From Sphagnum compactum (lineage: Eukaryota; Bryophyta; Sphagnopsida; Sphagnales): DNA of 64,000 nt. Made by a program: the position numbers and the translations under genes. The notes beneath the pieces were generated by a model that did no database searches, was not told the DNA's origin, and saw only the letters and a list, made by a program, of their open reading frames with translations. This document shows, one piece after another, positions 50,410-61,019 of this stretch. The stretch covers positions 434,001 to 498,000 of the forward strand of contig OZ234497.1 of the NCBI GenBank assembly GCA_965153455.1, given 5' to 3'. The first letter of the stretch is position 1, and the number at the start of each line of letters is the position of its first letter.

Positions 50410-52900
50410 AAAAAAAACCTCGCAGTAAATCCATAATCATGATAGAATTGTTTTTTAAACAATTGGATTTGTTTTTAGTTCATTGACAAGTTTCACTAGT
50501 ACTACTAAGCTCCACATCACAAATATCCCTAGCCAAAATTTCAATACATTGATTTTAATGAATCATTAAATTGATGTTATTTATTAAGTGTTTTTCACAT
50601 CATTATTGTGTATTTTTCATCTTTATTATTCCTCCATTGAAAAAATGCTTGTTGAAAATATATGAATATGATGAATAATGGTTTTGACTTACCAATCCCC
50701 CAATTATGACGACTAAAAAACAATGGTTTGTAATTTTATCATAATTTTCATTAATCCATTGCATCTTGACATATTGATTGCCAAAAGTTTCATGTGATTC
50801 CAAGTTTTTATAAATTTTCCATAATAACAATATTTGATATTAACATGTTATTAAATTTGCAAAATTTATGATACAATTATGTCATTATTTTAATGTTCTA
50901 AGAATAATAGTTTGTAATTTTAATATCATATTTTTTATTAATCAAGTGCATATTGACATACTTATTGCCAAAAGTTTCATGTGAATCCAACTTTTAAATT
51001 ATTTTTTTTCATAATGTTAACATTATTTGATAAAATTTGGAAAAGATGATTACACATAACAAGGCCTTTTGACTACTTCATTGAATGATGGCATTTTTCT
51101 AGTTGAAAAAAACTCAATTCAATTTCTCTTTGTTTCTTCTATTTTTTGAAGATACCCATATGAAGATATGAAATAAATTTGGATAAATTTTGACATCCAT
51201 ACCCATCGTGTTGATCATCTTTTGTTCTATCATCAGCAAAATGTCATGGAGGAATACAAACCTAGTAAAATTCACTTTGTAATGGTCCCATTCACATCAA
51301 AAATAATGATGTGTGTGTTCCATTTCCACAAGTACACCACAGTAACCACCCATGGTGGATATTACAAACATCCTTAGCATCATCATTTTTGAAAACCACA
51401 AATTTGTAATTTAGAACAAAATTTAGAACTTGACACAATCTCTCTTGCGACTATAAGTTTTACCATTATTTCTAATCAATAGTCATCTTTTTCATATGCA
51501 TTTGTTTGATGAATACAAACAATGAAGACAGGATGTAGTTCCACCTGTTGAAAGCAACTTATTGATTGCCAAGCATGCGAGTGAAGAATGTGAATATGAT
51601 CCTATTACTACCTTCCTTGATATTCATCTACGTTAACATTTGTAAAATGGGAATGATAATTCACACTTTGTTTATGAAGGGAAGTTTGTAATAAGCATTT
51701 TGTAACAATAAATCACTCACAAAGGGACTTTCCATTGCTATCCATGTTAGTACCAATAATGTATCTTTCAAAACCAAAGGATTGGTCGGAATAATGCTTT
51801 ATTTGGGATTTGGGTTCTTCACAATGGGAAAGGCCAAAGATTCTAGCCACCTCTAACTAGATGTACCAATGTGTTCATCATAGCTAGACTTTGGCATCAA
51901 TTCAGGGTGTGCCATTGGAATTGCACCTTCAAGACTTCCATGTTAATGTCTCTCCTTGCTTTGCATCTTAATTCTTGTGGGAACATGGTTTTGTTGAGGA
52001 ATTCCAAATTAACTAAGTTAATGATGAACTATTAATTGTTGACATAAATAAATCTAAGAGTTTTAGAATGTATAGTGTGAATCATATTTTTGGCCACCAA
52101 CTCTTTTATAACATGGATTCAAATAACTCCAATGAAATGTGGAAGACTCACAAGTTTGATTTCCCCATCGATTGATTTAATTTTACATAGATTGGAATTC
52201 ATATTGCATTACATATTTGTTGTTTTGTATTGTGTTACATTAATTTGTATCCCATTGTTTTTAACATAGGAATATAAAGGATCATAATTGATTATACCAA
52301 TTATATTTGGGTATTAATAGTTGAAATTGTATACATTTTAAAGCATCAATCATTCACATGTGTATCATATCATAAAAAATGACATATTTAAAAAATGAAA
52401 AACTATTACAAAATAATTTTAAGCATTGAAATCACATACTTGAATGTTTTGAAATTGTTGTACCAATCAAATAGACCTAGAAATTATATGATTTGGAAGA
52501 ATATTAATCATGCTTCTGTAGATTTGATGTTTGATAATAAAATGTAATTCTTTCATTTGTTAAAATGACTAGAAATAATATTAGAATTACATTATATAGT
52601 CGTAATTCACATTATTTTTATGTTATTTTAATGTAATGTTTTTACCCTAGGAAGTTTGCGATGCACATAAAGTCCCAAAATGGTATAATTCGCATGAAAT
52701 GATTTTCAAAGAGGTCCACCTGGTAGCAACCTCCACCAGAACATCATGAGAAATGGGATGTAAATTCATAAATAAAATTTGCTCATCATTTTGACCCCAA
52801 ACCCTAGTACATAGAATTTGAATCAAGGTGTAATTTAATGTGAATTATTGGATTTATTTATTATTTTTCATAAATAAATAATGTTTAAGTTGACATAAAT
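50410..52900. other. No gene seen (intronic)
   Basis: AT-rich intron sequence. A phrase containing TTGCCAAAAGTTTCATGTGA occurs near 50780 and 50965, indicating a ~185-bp diverged tandem duplication. Confidence 0.45.
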
Positions 52901-52949
52901 TAGGAATTTTAGGGGATGTCATCCAAAAAAAACTATCCAAAACTTTAAA

Positions 52950-53290
52950 AATGTTTAAGGTTAATGTTTAGGGTACTTTAAGGTTTCATAGGTTTAAGGT
53001 TTTATAGGTTTTAATCATAAATTTGTTAGGTTTTAATTTTAGGGTTTAAAATTTAGGGTTTGAACTGTGTAGCAATTTTAAGGTTTACGATTTTAGAGGT
53101 TTAAGATTATTAATGGGTTTTTTAAAAAAAAATTAGAGGTTTAAAGGTTTAGGGGTGAAACATTTACAATTTTAAAGAGCTTTGAAAGGCTTAAGGTTTA
53201 AGGTTTTAGGGTTTTAGGTTTGAAATGTTTAAGGTCTAGATGTTTAAGGTATAACATTGAAGATTTTGGGTTTAGATAATTAGAGTATAA
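52950..53290 (+). repeat. Degenerate telomere-like (TTTAGGG-type) tract
   Basis: Repeated TTTTAGGGTTTA, ATTTAGGGTTTG, TTTAAGGTTTAAGG and TTTTAGGGTTTTAGG variants over about 300 bp. Plants use TTTAGGG telomere repeats. Here only a few units are perfect and many read TTTAAGG or TTTAGAGG, so this is at most an old interstitial telomeric or telomere-like tract. Confidence 0.5.
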
Positions 53291-53299
53291 CATTGAAGG

Positions 53300-54430
53300 T
53301 TTTGAATTTTGAATTTAAACTTTGTACCTTTTTCATTCGACCTACATCATTGAAATGTATTTTATTTTGAATATAAAATTTATTATTGTGACTTAGTCTT
53401 TGGAAAATCAAATCAAAACATCGAAATATTTTAATACAATATTCTTGAAAATTAATAGTTGTGATTGAAACCAATATTAGGGGACAATTTAATATGATAA
53501 CATAGACTAGTTGTTAGAGGCAAGTTTAATCAACATTCTTGAATTGGATAATGGTGACACTTCTCCACTAATTGTGAAAATCAATTTTAAATATTACACA
53601 ACAAAGCTATAATAATTGCACAATGTAATTATATACCTTAAACACCATATCATAAACCCTACACATTTAACCCTAAAACTTAAACCTTATACTAACATGT
53701 ACTAGACCCTAACTAGTAAACTTTAAACAAAATTAGTCTACTACTATATTTAAACATAATAGACTTCCAACTTTTTATTAATCTACTAAGTTCATGATTA
53801 TCATTGAATGTGCTAGTCTTCATAGAAGGATTGAAAGTTGGCTTGTGTTCACAAAATAGTTATTTATCATGATGGCATTGGCTGCATATAAGCAAAAGTT
53901 GTTTTGGCACAAGTTCGAGTGTGTTTGGAAGCACAAGAATTCCACAAGATTTTCACATACATATAATGCCACTTGCACCTATGTTTGTAATAATTATAGT
54001 TGAACATTGTGGTCCGAAAGCATCAACATTTCAAAAAGTTATCATATAGAACTACATTTTTAATTACATTTACTTAGTAATTTTAGAAAACCTTTTGCAA
54101 GTCAATGCGTATAACATGTGAGAGCTAGTATGCAGAATTAAAAACCAAAACTAGTTGGTCGATCTTATAATATAATATGATGTTTTCTTTTTTTATACAA
54201 ATATAAAAAGTGAATAGGTTTATGCCCTATAGAAGTTGATTTTTTTGCATTCAATTTGATAGCTTGCAAATGCCATGATGTGACCTAAACCATTTTTCAT
54301 TTATTGCAATAGTTGCCTGAGAGATTCTTAATGTAACACAATGGCAAGATTGGCATGGAAATTGACAATGTGAGGAGGACTAAAAGAATTCAAGCACATG
54401 AAAGTGTGTTGATAAGGGCAAGAAGATTGG
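53300..54430. other. No gene seen (intronic)
   Basis: AT-rich sequence. AACCCTAAAA-type motifs near 53640-53710 mirror the telomere-like tract on the opposite strand. Confidence 0.4.
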
Positions 54431-54439
54431 GCAATAAGC

Positions 54440-54660
54440 ATCGAAAATAAATGGAAAGTTTGTTCAAAATAACTTTAAATGAACTGAAACTAGGGGAGCA
54501 TGTTGTGTTCACTTTCACTACTCTTTTTACATTCAAAATTCAAGTAGTTGACAACATAAAAAATTGCAAAATATCTAGTAAGCAAAAAGCTTTATGGGAT
54601 GATCTAATCATGTTTTTCCCTCAACAATTCCACGAATGTGCGTACTTGAAAAACATAGGA
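54440..54660 (+). repeat. Dispersed repeat, partner of 50212-50400
   Basis: Second copy of the block described at 50212-50400. An 80-codon frame crosses it (54451-54693), with LKLGEHVVFTFTTLFTFKI, but no family is recognised. Confidence 0.65.
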
Positions 54661-54699
54661 ATCCAAGCCCAAAATATAGAAACACTAACATAAACACCA

Positions 54700-56700
54700 T
54701 GTACCATAGAAAGTTGCATAAACACAAAAAAACCTTCAAAGCATAAACACACTATGCATCAAAATTTTGGAATTTCAAATCACCAAAGAGGGATTTGAGA
54801 TCACAAAACTTGGGTTTTTATACTCAATCCACAAATAAGTTAAAACTTGTTCACATTGGAATTGGTTCACAACTAAAATACACATTAAACTAGATTAATA
54901 ACATAATTAATATCACAAATGACATCATTGGCATCATTATCAACATCATCCTTAACATCATCGCTAGCATCATCACCAACATCACATTCTTAGTTCACTG
55001 TTAGTTTATTTTTAATTTAGTTCATTCTTAGTTAACTACTAGTTCATTTTTAGTTCACTCTTAATTATACCTAGTTTACTTTCAGTCTAGTCATGGGTTG
55101 CATGCGTAAACATGGGCCACACATAGGGACAAAATTTTCATGGAGGTTTCCTTGAGTTAAATCCCAAAGGGCATAAATAGAGGTATGACCTTTAATTACT
55201 TTTAATTTGTTCAATTCTAGTTTTGGTACATTTTCTTATCACAGCCTTGTTTTTATTTTTATTTTTTTGTGATTTAAATTTGGAACTAGGGTTGTTTTTG
55301 TTCTCATCTTGGTTAGGAAATCCTTTAGATTTGATTGTTTTCGTGTTCGTTACAATTAAACTAGATTAAACATAATTAATTTAGACTTAATTATGTAGGT
55401 AATCATAACCACCTAACAACTTCCACTAACACATGTCCAAGTACTTTGATTAATCACTAAATTTAATTTGTGGGATTTGAACTTTTTCTAGCCATTGACC
55501 TAGTTTCATGAACTAGTTTTGTGTAAAATTACACTGTAAAGGGTTAATGTAATTTAGTAATATTAACCAAAATTTGTTCAAACGATAATTTACATTTTCA
55601 TTACAACTTTTTTCAATTTTGAAAAATACCATAATGTGCATGAGAGTGGTTGATGCATATTAATTTTAATTGGGTGGCAACAAGGATTCACCCATGTGGT
55701 GCCACTCAAATTGTTTTTCATTTTGTAATGTCAAGTTTTTTTTTTAAAAAAATTAACTTATGAGGAATAGGGTCACCATTGTGGTGGTGATGAAAAAAAT
55801 AGAAATTAAGTTCCATTTAAATGAAATTGTCAAAATTGTGGCAAAATTACATGTAATTTCAATCAATGTTAATCCAAATTTATTTAAGTCCAAATTTAAT
55901 AATTTGAAAATTTGTATTTAAATTCCTAAACTAAATTGAATTCAAATCTATTGAGATTGGAGTTCAATTCCAATTTGATGAAGTTCAATTCAAATTTAAT
56001 TAGAATATTTATAAATGGGATGTAAATTGATGCAAGAAATATTGAAAATTTATTCATCATTTTGACTTTAAACTTTAAAGTTTAACCCTACACTTGAAAT
56101 GTTATACCGTAGACCCTAAGCCATGGCTTGCATGGCAATGTGGACATCTAATCTTGAATTGATTGACAACAACATTTTGCATATTTGTGTCATATCTATA
56201 GTTGACAATCACCATATTGATAAAAGGGTCAAAGTTTCTTTTGAAATGGTGCATAAAAATACATTGAGCCCACTTTTTGTTTCAATCAATTGTGTGTTAC
56301 AATGTGGCTTCAAACATTCAAGTTTTTTGGACACCTAGCAAAGAATGCTAGATTCATAATGGAATGAGATGAAAAGGAATAAGGAAACTGATCACAAAAA
56401 AAGTCAATTAAATTAATCAATTAACAAATCCTATGTAACCCATTTTTATGTAAGTAAATATTGATGTTGAAACTAGGAAATAGTAACATTTAAAAAAACT
56501 TTAGTTTGCATAATTTGGCTTCTTAAAAACTTATTCACCATACTTGCACATATATATACATATATATATTGTAAGTAAGCAAAACTTTTGGTGGACTGTG
56601 AGGGGGTGTGGAGAATTCTAATGAGTGCACCATACATTGGAAACACTTTCCACCTTTTACAACTAAGTTACAAAGGTTCTTCTATGTTGTAACCCTCCTA
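54700..56700. other. No gene seen (intronic)
   Basis: AT-rich. A short run of CATCATTA(T/G)CA and AACATCATC variants lies at 54925-54985, followed by repeated TAGTTCA(C/T)T phrases at 54990-55080. Both are simple repeats. Confidence 0.5.
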
Positions 56701-56880
56701 CTTACATCTCACACTACCTAGTTAGCTACCCATGTAAGTGGGTGAGCACCATGGGTAATTAAGTAGGTAGGGGAGATAAGTGATTACTATCTGCAAGTAA
56801 TTATGTAGGTAGGGAATATAAGAGGTTACCATCTAGGTAGGTAAATAGGTAAGGCACTTGATGACAACTAGGTAGATAGA
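56700..56880. repeat. GTAGGTAG-rich patch
   Basis: Repeated AAGTAGGTAGGG, TATGTAGGTAGGG, TAGGTAGGTAAATAGGTAAGG; same motif class as 29105-29820 and 43320-43640. Confidence 0.65.
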
Positions 56881-56948
56881 TATGTGTAGTGGTTGATATA
56901 ATATTTAACCATTAACAATCAAACAACAATACAATGATACAATGCTTC

Positions 56949-57588
56949 CAGACCTTCTACCACTAAAAATTTTTTGGCACTAAAACGCCACTAACTACAC
57001 TAAGTGGTGACCCGAGGAATGAAAATCCGAGGAAGAAAAAAAATAGTTAACTTAGAGGTTGTCACAACCCGAGGATGAAAAAAAAAAGTTAACTTAGAGG
57101 TTGTCACAACCCGAGGATGAAAAAAAATAGTTAACTTAGAGGTTGTCACAACCCGAGGATGAAAAAAAAAAAGTTAACTTAGAGGTTGTCACAACCTGAG
57201 GATGAAAAAAAAATAGTTAACTTAGTTAACTACTGTAGTTAACTACTGTAGTGGAAAAAGTCTGAAGAATTTCTGCTGGCAACCCTTGCAGACCTTCTAC
57301 CATTAAAAATTTTTGGCACTAAAACGCCACTAACTACACTAAGTGGTAACCCGAGGAATGAAAATCCGAGGAAGAAAAAAAATAGTTAACTTAGAGGTTG
57401 TCACAACCCGAGGATGAAAAAAAATAGTTAACTTAGAGGTTGTCACAACCCGAGGATGAAAAAAAATAGTTAACTTAGAGGTTGTCACAACCCGAAGATG
57501 AAAAAAAATAGTTAACTTAGAGATTGTCACAACCCGAATATGAAAAAAAATAGTTAAAGTAGTTAACTTTGTAGTGGTAGAAGGTCTG
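56949..57588. mobile_element. Composite hAT-like MITE with 8-bp target duplication
   Basis: Ends CAGACCTTCTACCACTA (56949-56965) and TAGTGGTAGAAGGTCTG (57572-57588) are perfect 17-bp inverted repeats. They are flanked by direct repeats AATGCTTC at 56941-56948 and 57589-57596. The 640-bp body is two tandem copies of one element. The first ends in a degraded right terminus (GTAGTGGAAAAAGTCTG near 57265). The second starts CAGACCTTCTACCATTA near 57290. Each copy holds four ~42-bp subrepeats containing the palindrome GGTTGTCACAACC. An 8-bp target and a CA...TG terminus fit the hAT superfamily. There is no coding, so it was mobilised in trans (inference). Confidence 0.88.
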
Positions 57589-57599
57589 AATGCTTCTTG

Positions 57600-59700
57600 C
57601 TCACACATCATCAATCCTGTATTATGCATAATTTAACATTAATGGGTCATGAGTGTTGGTGTACTCCAATGTTGGGCAAGTATTAGAAATTGCACCAAAC
57701 TTTCATTGGTTATCCAAGTCGTTCTTAAAGTTAATAACTTCAATTCTCAAAAAAATAAATAATTGGTTCTGAATCTTGATACATAATCAGGTTATCAACA
57801 AACTTGAGAAGGTCAAATACCTACCCACAAACCCACTAGTGCTTTGAAGTTTTTTAATAATTGGGCCCAATGGTTCTTTGATTATTTTTTTCCCCAAGAA
57901 CCTGGAACCAATAGTTCTAAATGATTTTGAAATATTAAAAAGCTTTAAAATCCACAATTATTATCAAAATCAAGTACCCACCTAACACTCCAATTTATTC
58001 TAATGCTAGGTGGTAATTAAAAATTACACCAAACCCCCATTGGTTATTAGAGCCAATTCCTAAGGTTTGTAACTAATAGTTTCAAACAAATCAAATAATG
58101 GGTTCATATTATGATGTATAATGTTCATGATTTTTTTTTAAAATTAAAAAAACCAAACATCTACTAACAAACCCACTAGTCCTTTAGGATTTTTTTTGGT
58201 TTTTTGATTTTTTTGTAATAGATAGAATATGTGATTCTTTGAGATATTTTACCCAAAACCCAAAATGGATGGTTTTTAAATTCTGAAATATTTAAAAACC
58301 AAGAACTTGCAATTTTCAATAAAATCAAATATCCACCCAAAATCTAGTTTAAAACCAAAACAACCTTTGACATGGACACAAGAATGTATATTAAAAAAAA
58401 TTATAAATAAAAATGTGAAGCCATATTAGCTCTTCCATTGAGTTTATATAGGGAGTTGAATACAACTTTTGAAAAGCTTTAATATAATAAAAGCAGGTTA
58501 CTAGTATATTTGAAATTGCCTAATAGATGCAATTTTCAAAAATATACATTTGAAGATATGATTCTTCAAAATTATAATAATAAAAGAATGGCACAATGCA
58601 TGTGAACTTGTGAAGGTGCCTTCATACAAACTCAAAACCTCTATAAAGATTCACTTTGCTTCAAGAGTCATCCTATTCCAAGAGACTTTTGAGTTCAAGC
58701 ATGTAATTGTTTTTTGTTAGGGTAAACAACCATCAATGGCACTACAAGGTTGTGTGCTAAGTTTTCAAATTTTGGGTGGTAATAGAAGTTGTTGATACTT
58801 CAACAGGTTGTTCAACAATTTGTGCTGAATCAAAGTTGAGGATACTGATTGTTTTCAAATGTCCTTGCTATTGTTGTATCACTTGTATGTTAGATGTGAC
58901 TAAATTGTTTGGCATTTGATTCCAGTGAGGTTTAAGATTTTGATGAAGAGCTTCAAATCTTTTGGTAGCACATGTAAAAACAAATGATACAAGTCTAAAC
59001 CTTTTCCTTTCATTTATGGTTTCTTTCCAAAAGGCCAAAATGCACAACATGTTGGCTATGATGTTAATCCCTTGTTATAAGGGCTTGGGGTTAATTGTTC
59101 AATTTATTAACAATAAATGAACATTATAGATTGTCGATGAATATGATTACTAGGTATGACTTTTAGAGTGAAAACATGATAAAAGGAGCCATGGGCACCA
59201 AGATGAAAGTCCTTTTCCAAGGATTGCACATGATATGTGTTATTTTTGTGTTGGTTTATAACTTTAAATTTTGTATTTCAAATACACAATTTAACACTAA
59301 ATGTTAAATATAAATAGATCTTGAATAAAAATTGATTTTATATCATGTATATTATGCATTCATGCTTTCTATCACATAAATATGAACAACTTTTGTCAAA
59401 TTCACATTTTCAAAATCCAAAATTTTCAAAATCAAAAAACACTTTTAAACCAAATGTGCTAAAATAAGTTATAAAGGCAATATTCTTCAATTTAAGTGTT
59501 TTTTCTTTTTAATCATTAATGTTAAAATCCTCTTCATTTTTCAAAAGGAATGATGCACATTTGGTTTTTAAAAAAAAAATCATTTAAAGAAAACATTTAA
59601 AGGATTGATCCACTTTCAAAGTTTGAATGTTGTGAACATGAAAAAACATTAAAAATTTGTGTCAAACTTTGAACATGTAAACTTTGCAACTTATGGAAAA
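57600..59700. other. No gene seen (intronic)
   Basis: AT-rich. Phrases ACCTACCCACAAACCCACTAG (near 57820) and CATCTACTAACAAACCCACT (near 58170) suggest ~350-bp diverged duplicates, but no element can be delimited. Confidence 0.4.
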
Positions 59701-59708
59701 TATTCCGA

Positions 59709-60044
59709 GCATTCCTATTGCCGCAAAAGTTGAAATGAGCCCTAAGGGCTTTTCAGTAGGAGTCAAGGCTGAAATAGAAAAAAACTTTTCAATCTGCCCC
59801 AAGTATTAATAAATGCTGAACTCTATGGCCTTGCATTGGCCCCTAGGCTGAAAAAAGGATACCATCAAATTTGGGAGGCCAGTTTGCAACTTCTGGGGTC
59901 AAAGTTCCAACATTTTTTAATAATATCCTGAAGTCAATGTTGTAGCATTTAATTGTTCTAGTAACTTGAGGCCAATTTGCAACCCCAAAAATGCTCAAAG
60001 TTGGCCCCAAGTTTTTTTGGCCGACTCCTAGTGTAAAGTGGGCC
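59709..60044. mobile_element. Second copy of the 14.3-kb MITE, left end missing
   Basis: Matches 14323-14604 in the same orientation (landmarks AGCATTCCTATTG, AGAAAAAAACTTTTCAATCT, GATACCATCAAATTTGGGAG). Its right end is GACTCCTAGTGTAAAGTGGG CC followed by TTA at 60045-60047. That end is the reverse complement of the left end of the 14.3-kb copy, so it confirms the inverted termini. The corresponding left terminus is not present at 59700, so this copy is 5'-truncated. Confidence 0.75.
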
Positions 60045-60445
60045 TTAATATATGAAGCACCGATCATCAGTGATTTGTTTCAACAAAATTTGTTCATCCA
60101 TGGGCCATAAGTACCATTTGTACATACAATTGCATCAATGAAACTTCATCCATTTCCCCCTTGAAAAATCCACAAATGTTATTTTACAGATGTTTATCCA
60201 TGGAATCTGACTTTTAATGCAAAAATAAAATAAAATACTACACATCAGGCATGAAATATTATTTATAAATCATATTTCTTGGATGAACTTTATTGAGTTC
60301 AAATCCACATCACTCCAAAAAATGGATACAACACAAACATGAAATTGGAATTTTTTCAAAATTTTTTTTTTTTCAGAAACTTTCTTGCACATAGGTTGGA
60401 TACCACAGATGAAGAAAGAAAATAAAAGTGGAGGGCATTACACGA

Positions 60446-60536
60446 GTGTCTTGGAGCAGGGTGTTCCTGAAATAAGGGCACCGCCAACTCGCACCTTGAC
60501 AAGCCCTTATTTCCGGAACACCCCCATGACCTAAGA
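60446..60536. mobile_element. Foldback element with 21-bp arms
   Basis: Left arm 60459-60479 (GGGTGTTCCTGAAATAAGGG C) pairs with 60503-60523 at 20 of 21 positions around a 23-nt loop. Weaker pairing extends outwards (GTCTTGGAGCA with the reverse complement of CATGACCTAAGAC). The core resembles the 8.8-kb foldback. It could form a strong RNA hairpin if transcribed with intron 2. Confidence 0.75.
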
Positions 60537-60863
60537 CAAGAATATCAGTCCCTCCTTACATAAAGATAGAGAGGAACAAGTGACTAATTGCCAGATGGTT
60601 CTATATTAATGGATGAAATTATGATAAATTATTTATTAAGGAGGAGTACAAGGAACCCACATTTCAAATAAAATTATGTTGTTGAATACAAATGTAAGTT
60701 GGTTTCTACATTCCTTTTTGAAGGATATATGTTCAAATTATGCTATGAAAATTGAGACATGAACATATGGTCCTATTTATTGGAGCATTTTGCCATGGTT
60801 TGATTGTAATGTATAACAATTACATAATAAACATCTAACTTTTATGACATTTGTTTCTTATAG

Positions 60864-61016
60864 GAAGACCCAAATCAAAGACCAGAAATGCAAGAAGTTT
60901 TGTAGCGTTTGGAAGGATTGAACAAAAAGAAAGGATTGCAATATATTGCCACATTAATCCAAGAACCTTTCAATGCACTATGGAAAAGATTTGGTTCCAC
61001 TTCCAAAAGGATGTGA
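60864..61016 (+). CDS. TPR-array protein kinase, exon 3 (end of kinase domain), with in-frame TAG
   Basis: After TTCTTATAG the phase-0 frame reads EDPNQRPEMQEVL, completing the kinase (invariant Arg of the RPEM motif, helix I), directly continuous with SLQCIK of exon 2. TAG at 60903-60905 follows, then RLEGLNKKKGLQYIATLIQ and a tail ending KRFGSTSKRM before TGA at 61014-61016. The family normally has Gln or a similar residue where TAG stands (VLQRLEG), so a C-to-T change is likely. As written, the full protein is 1,180 residues and loses about 36 tail residues while keeping the kinase core. The retained open frame after TAG shows the change is recent or that the sequence base is wrong. Confidence 0.8.
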
Positions 61017-61019
61017 TTT

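Larger units (their letters stand above)
42980..60863 (+). other. Intron 2 of the TPR-kinase gene (17,884 bp)
   Basis: Starts GTAAATC after CIK and ends TTCTTATAG before EDPNQRPEM; both sides are phase 0, and the joined peptide forms the normal kinase helix H/I sequence. It is filled with AT-rich DNA, two MITEs, a foldback, ACCTA-rich and telomere-like patches and a GC-rich transposon-like block. Such intron lengths are typical of large gymnosperm genomes. Confidence 0.8.

Noticed and set aside
57339-57629. 96-codon minus-strand frame with repeated FFHPRVVTTSKLTI peptides
   Set aside because: Arises from the ~42-bp subrepeats of the MITE; the period is near 42 so one frame stays open.
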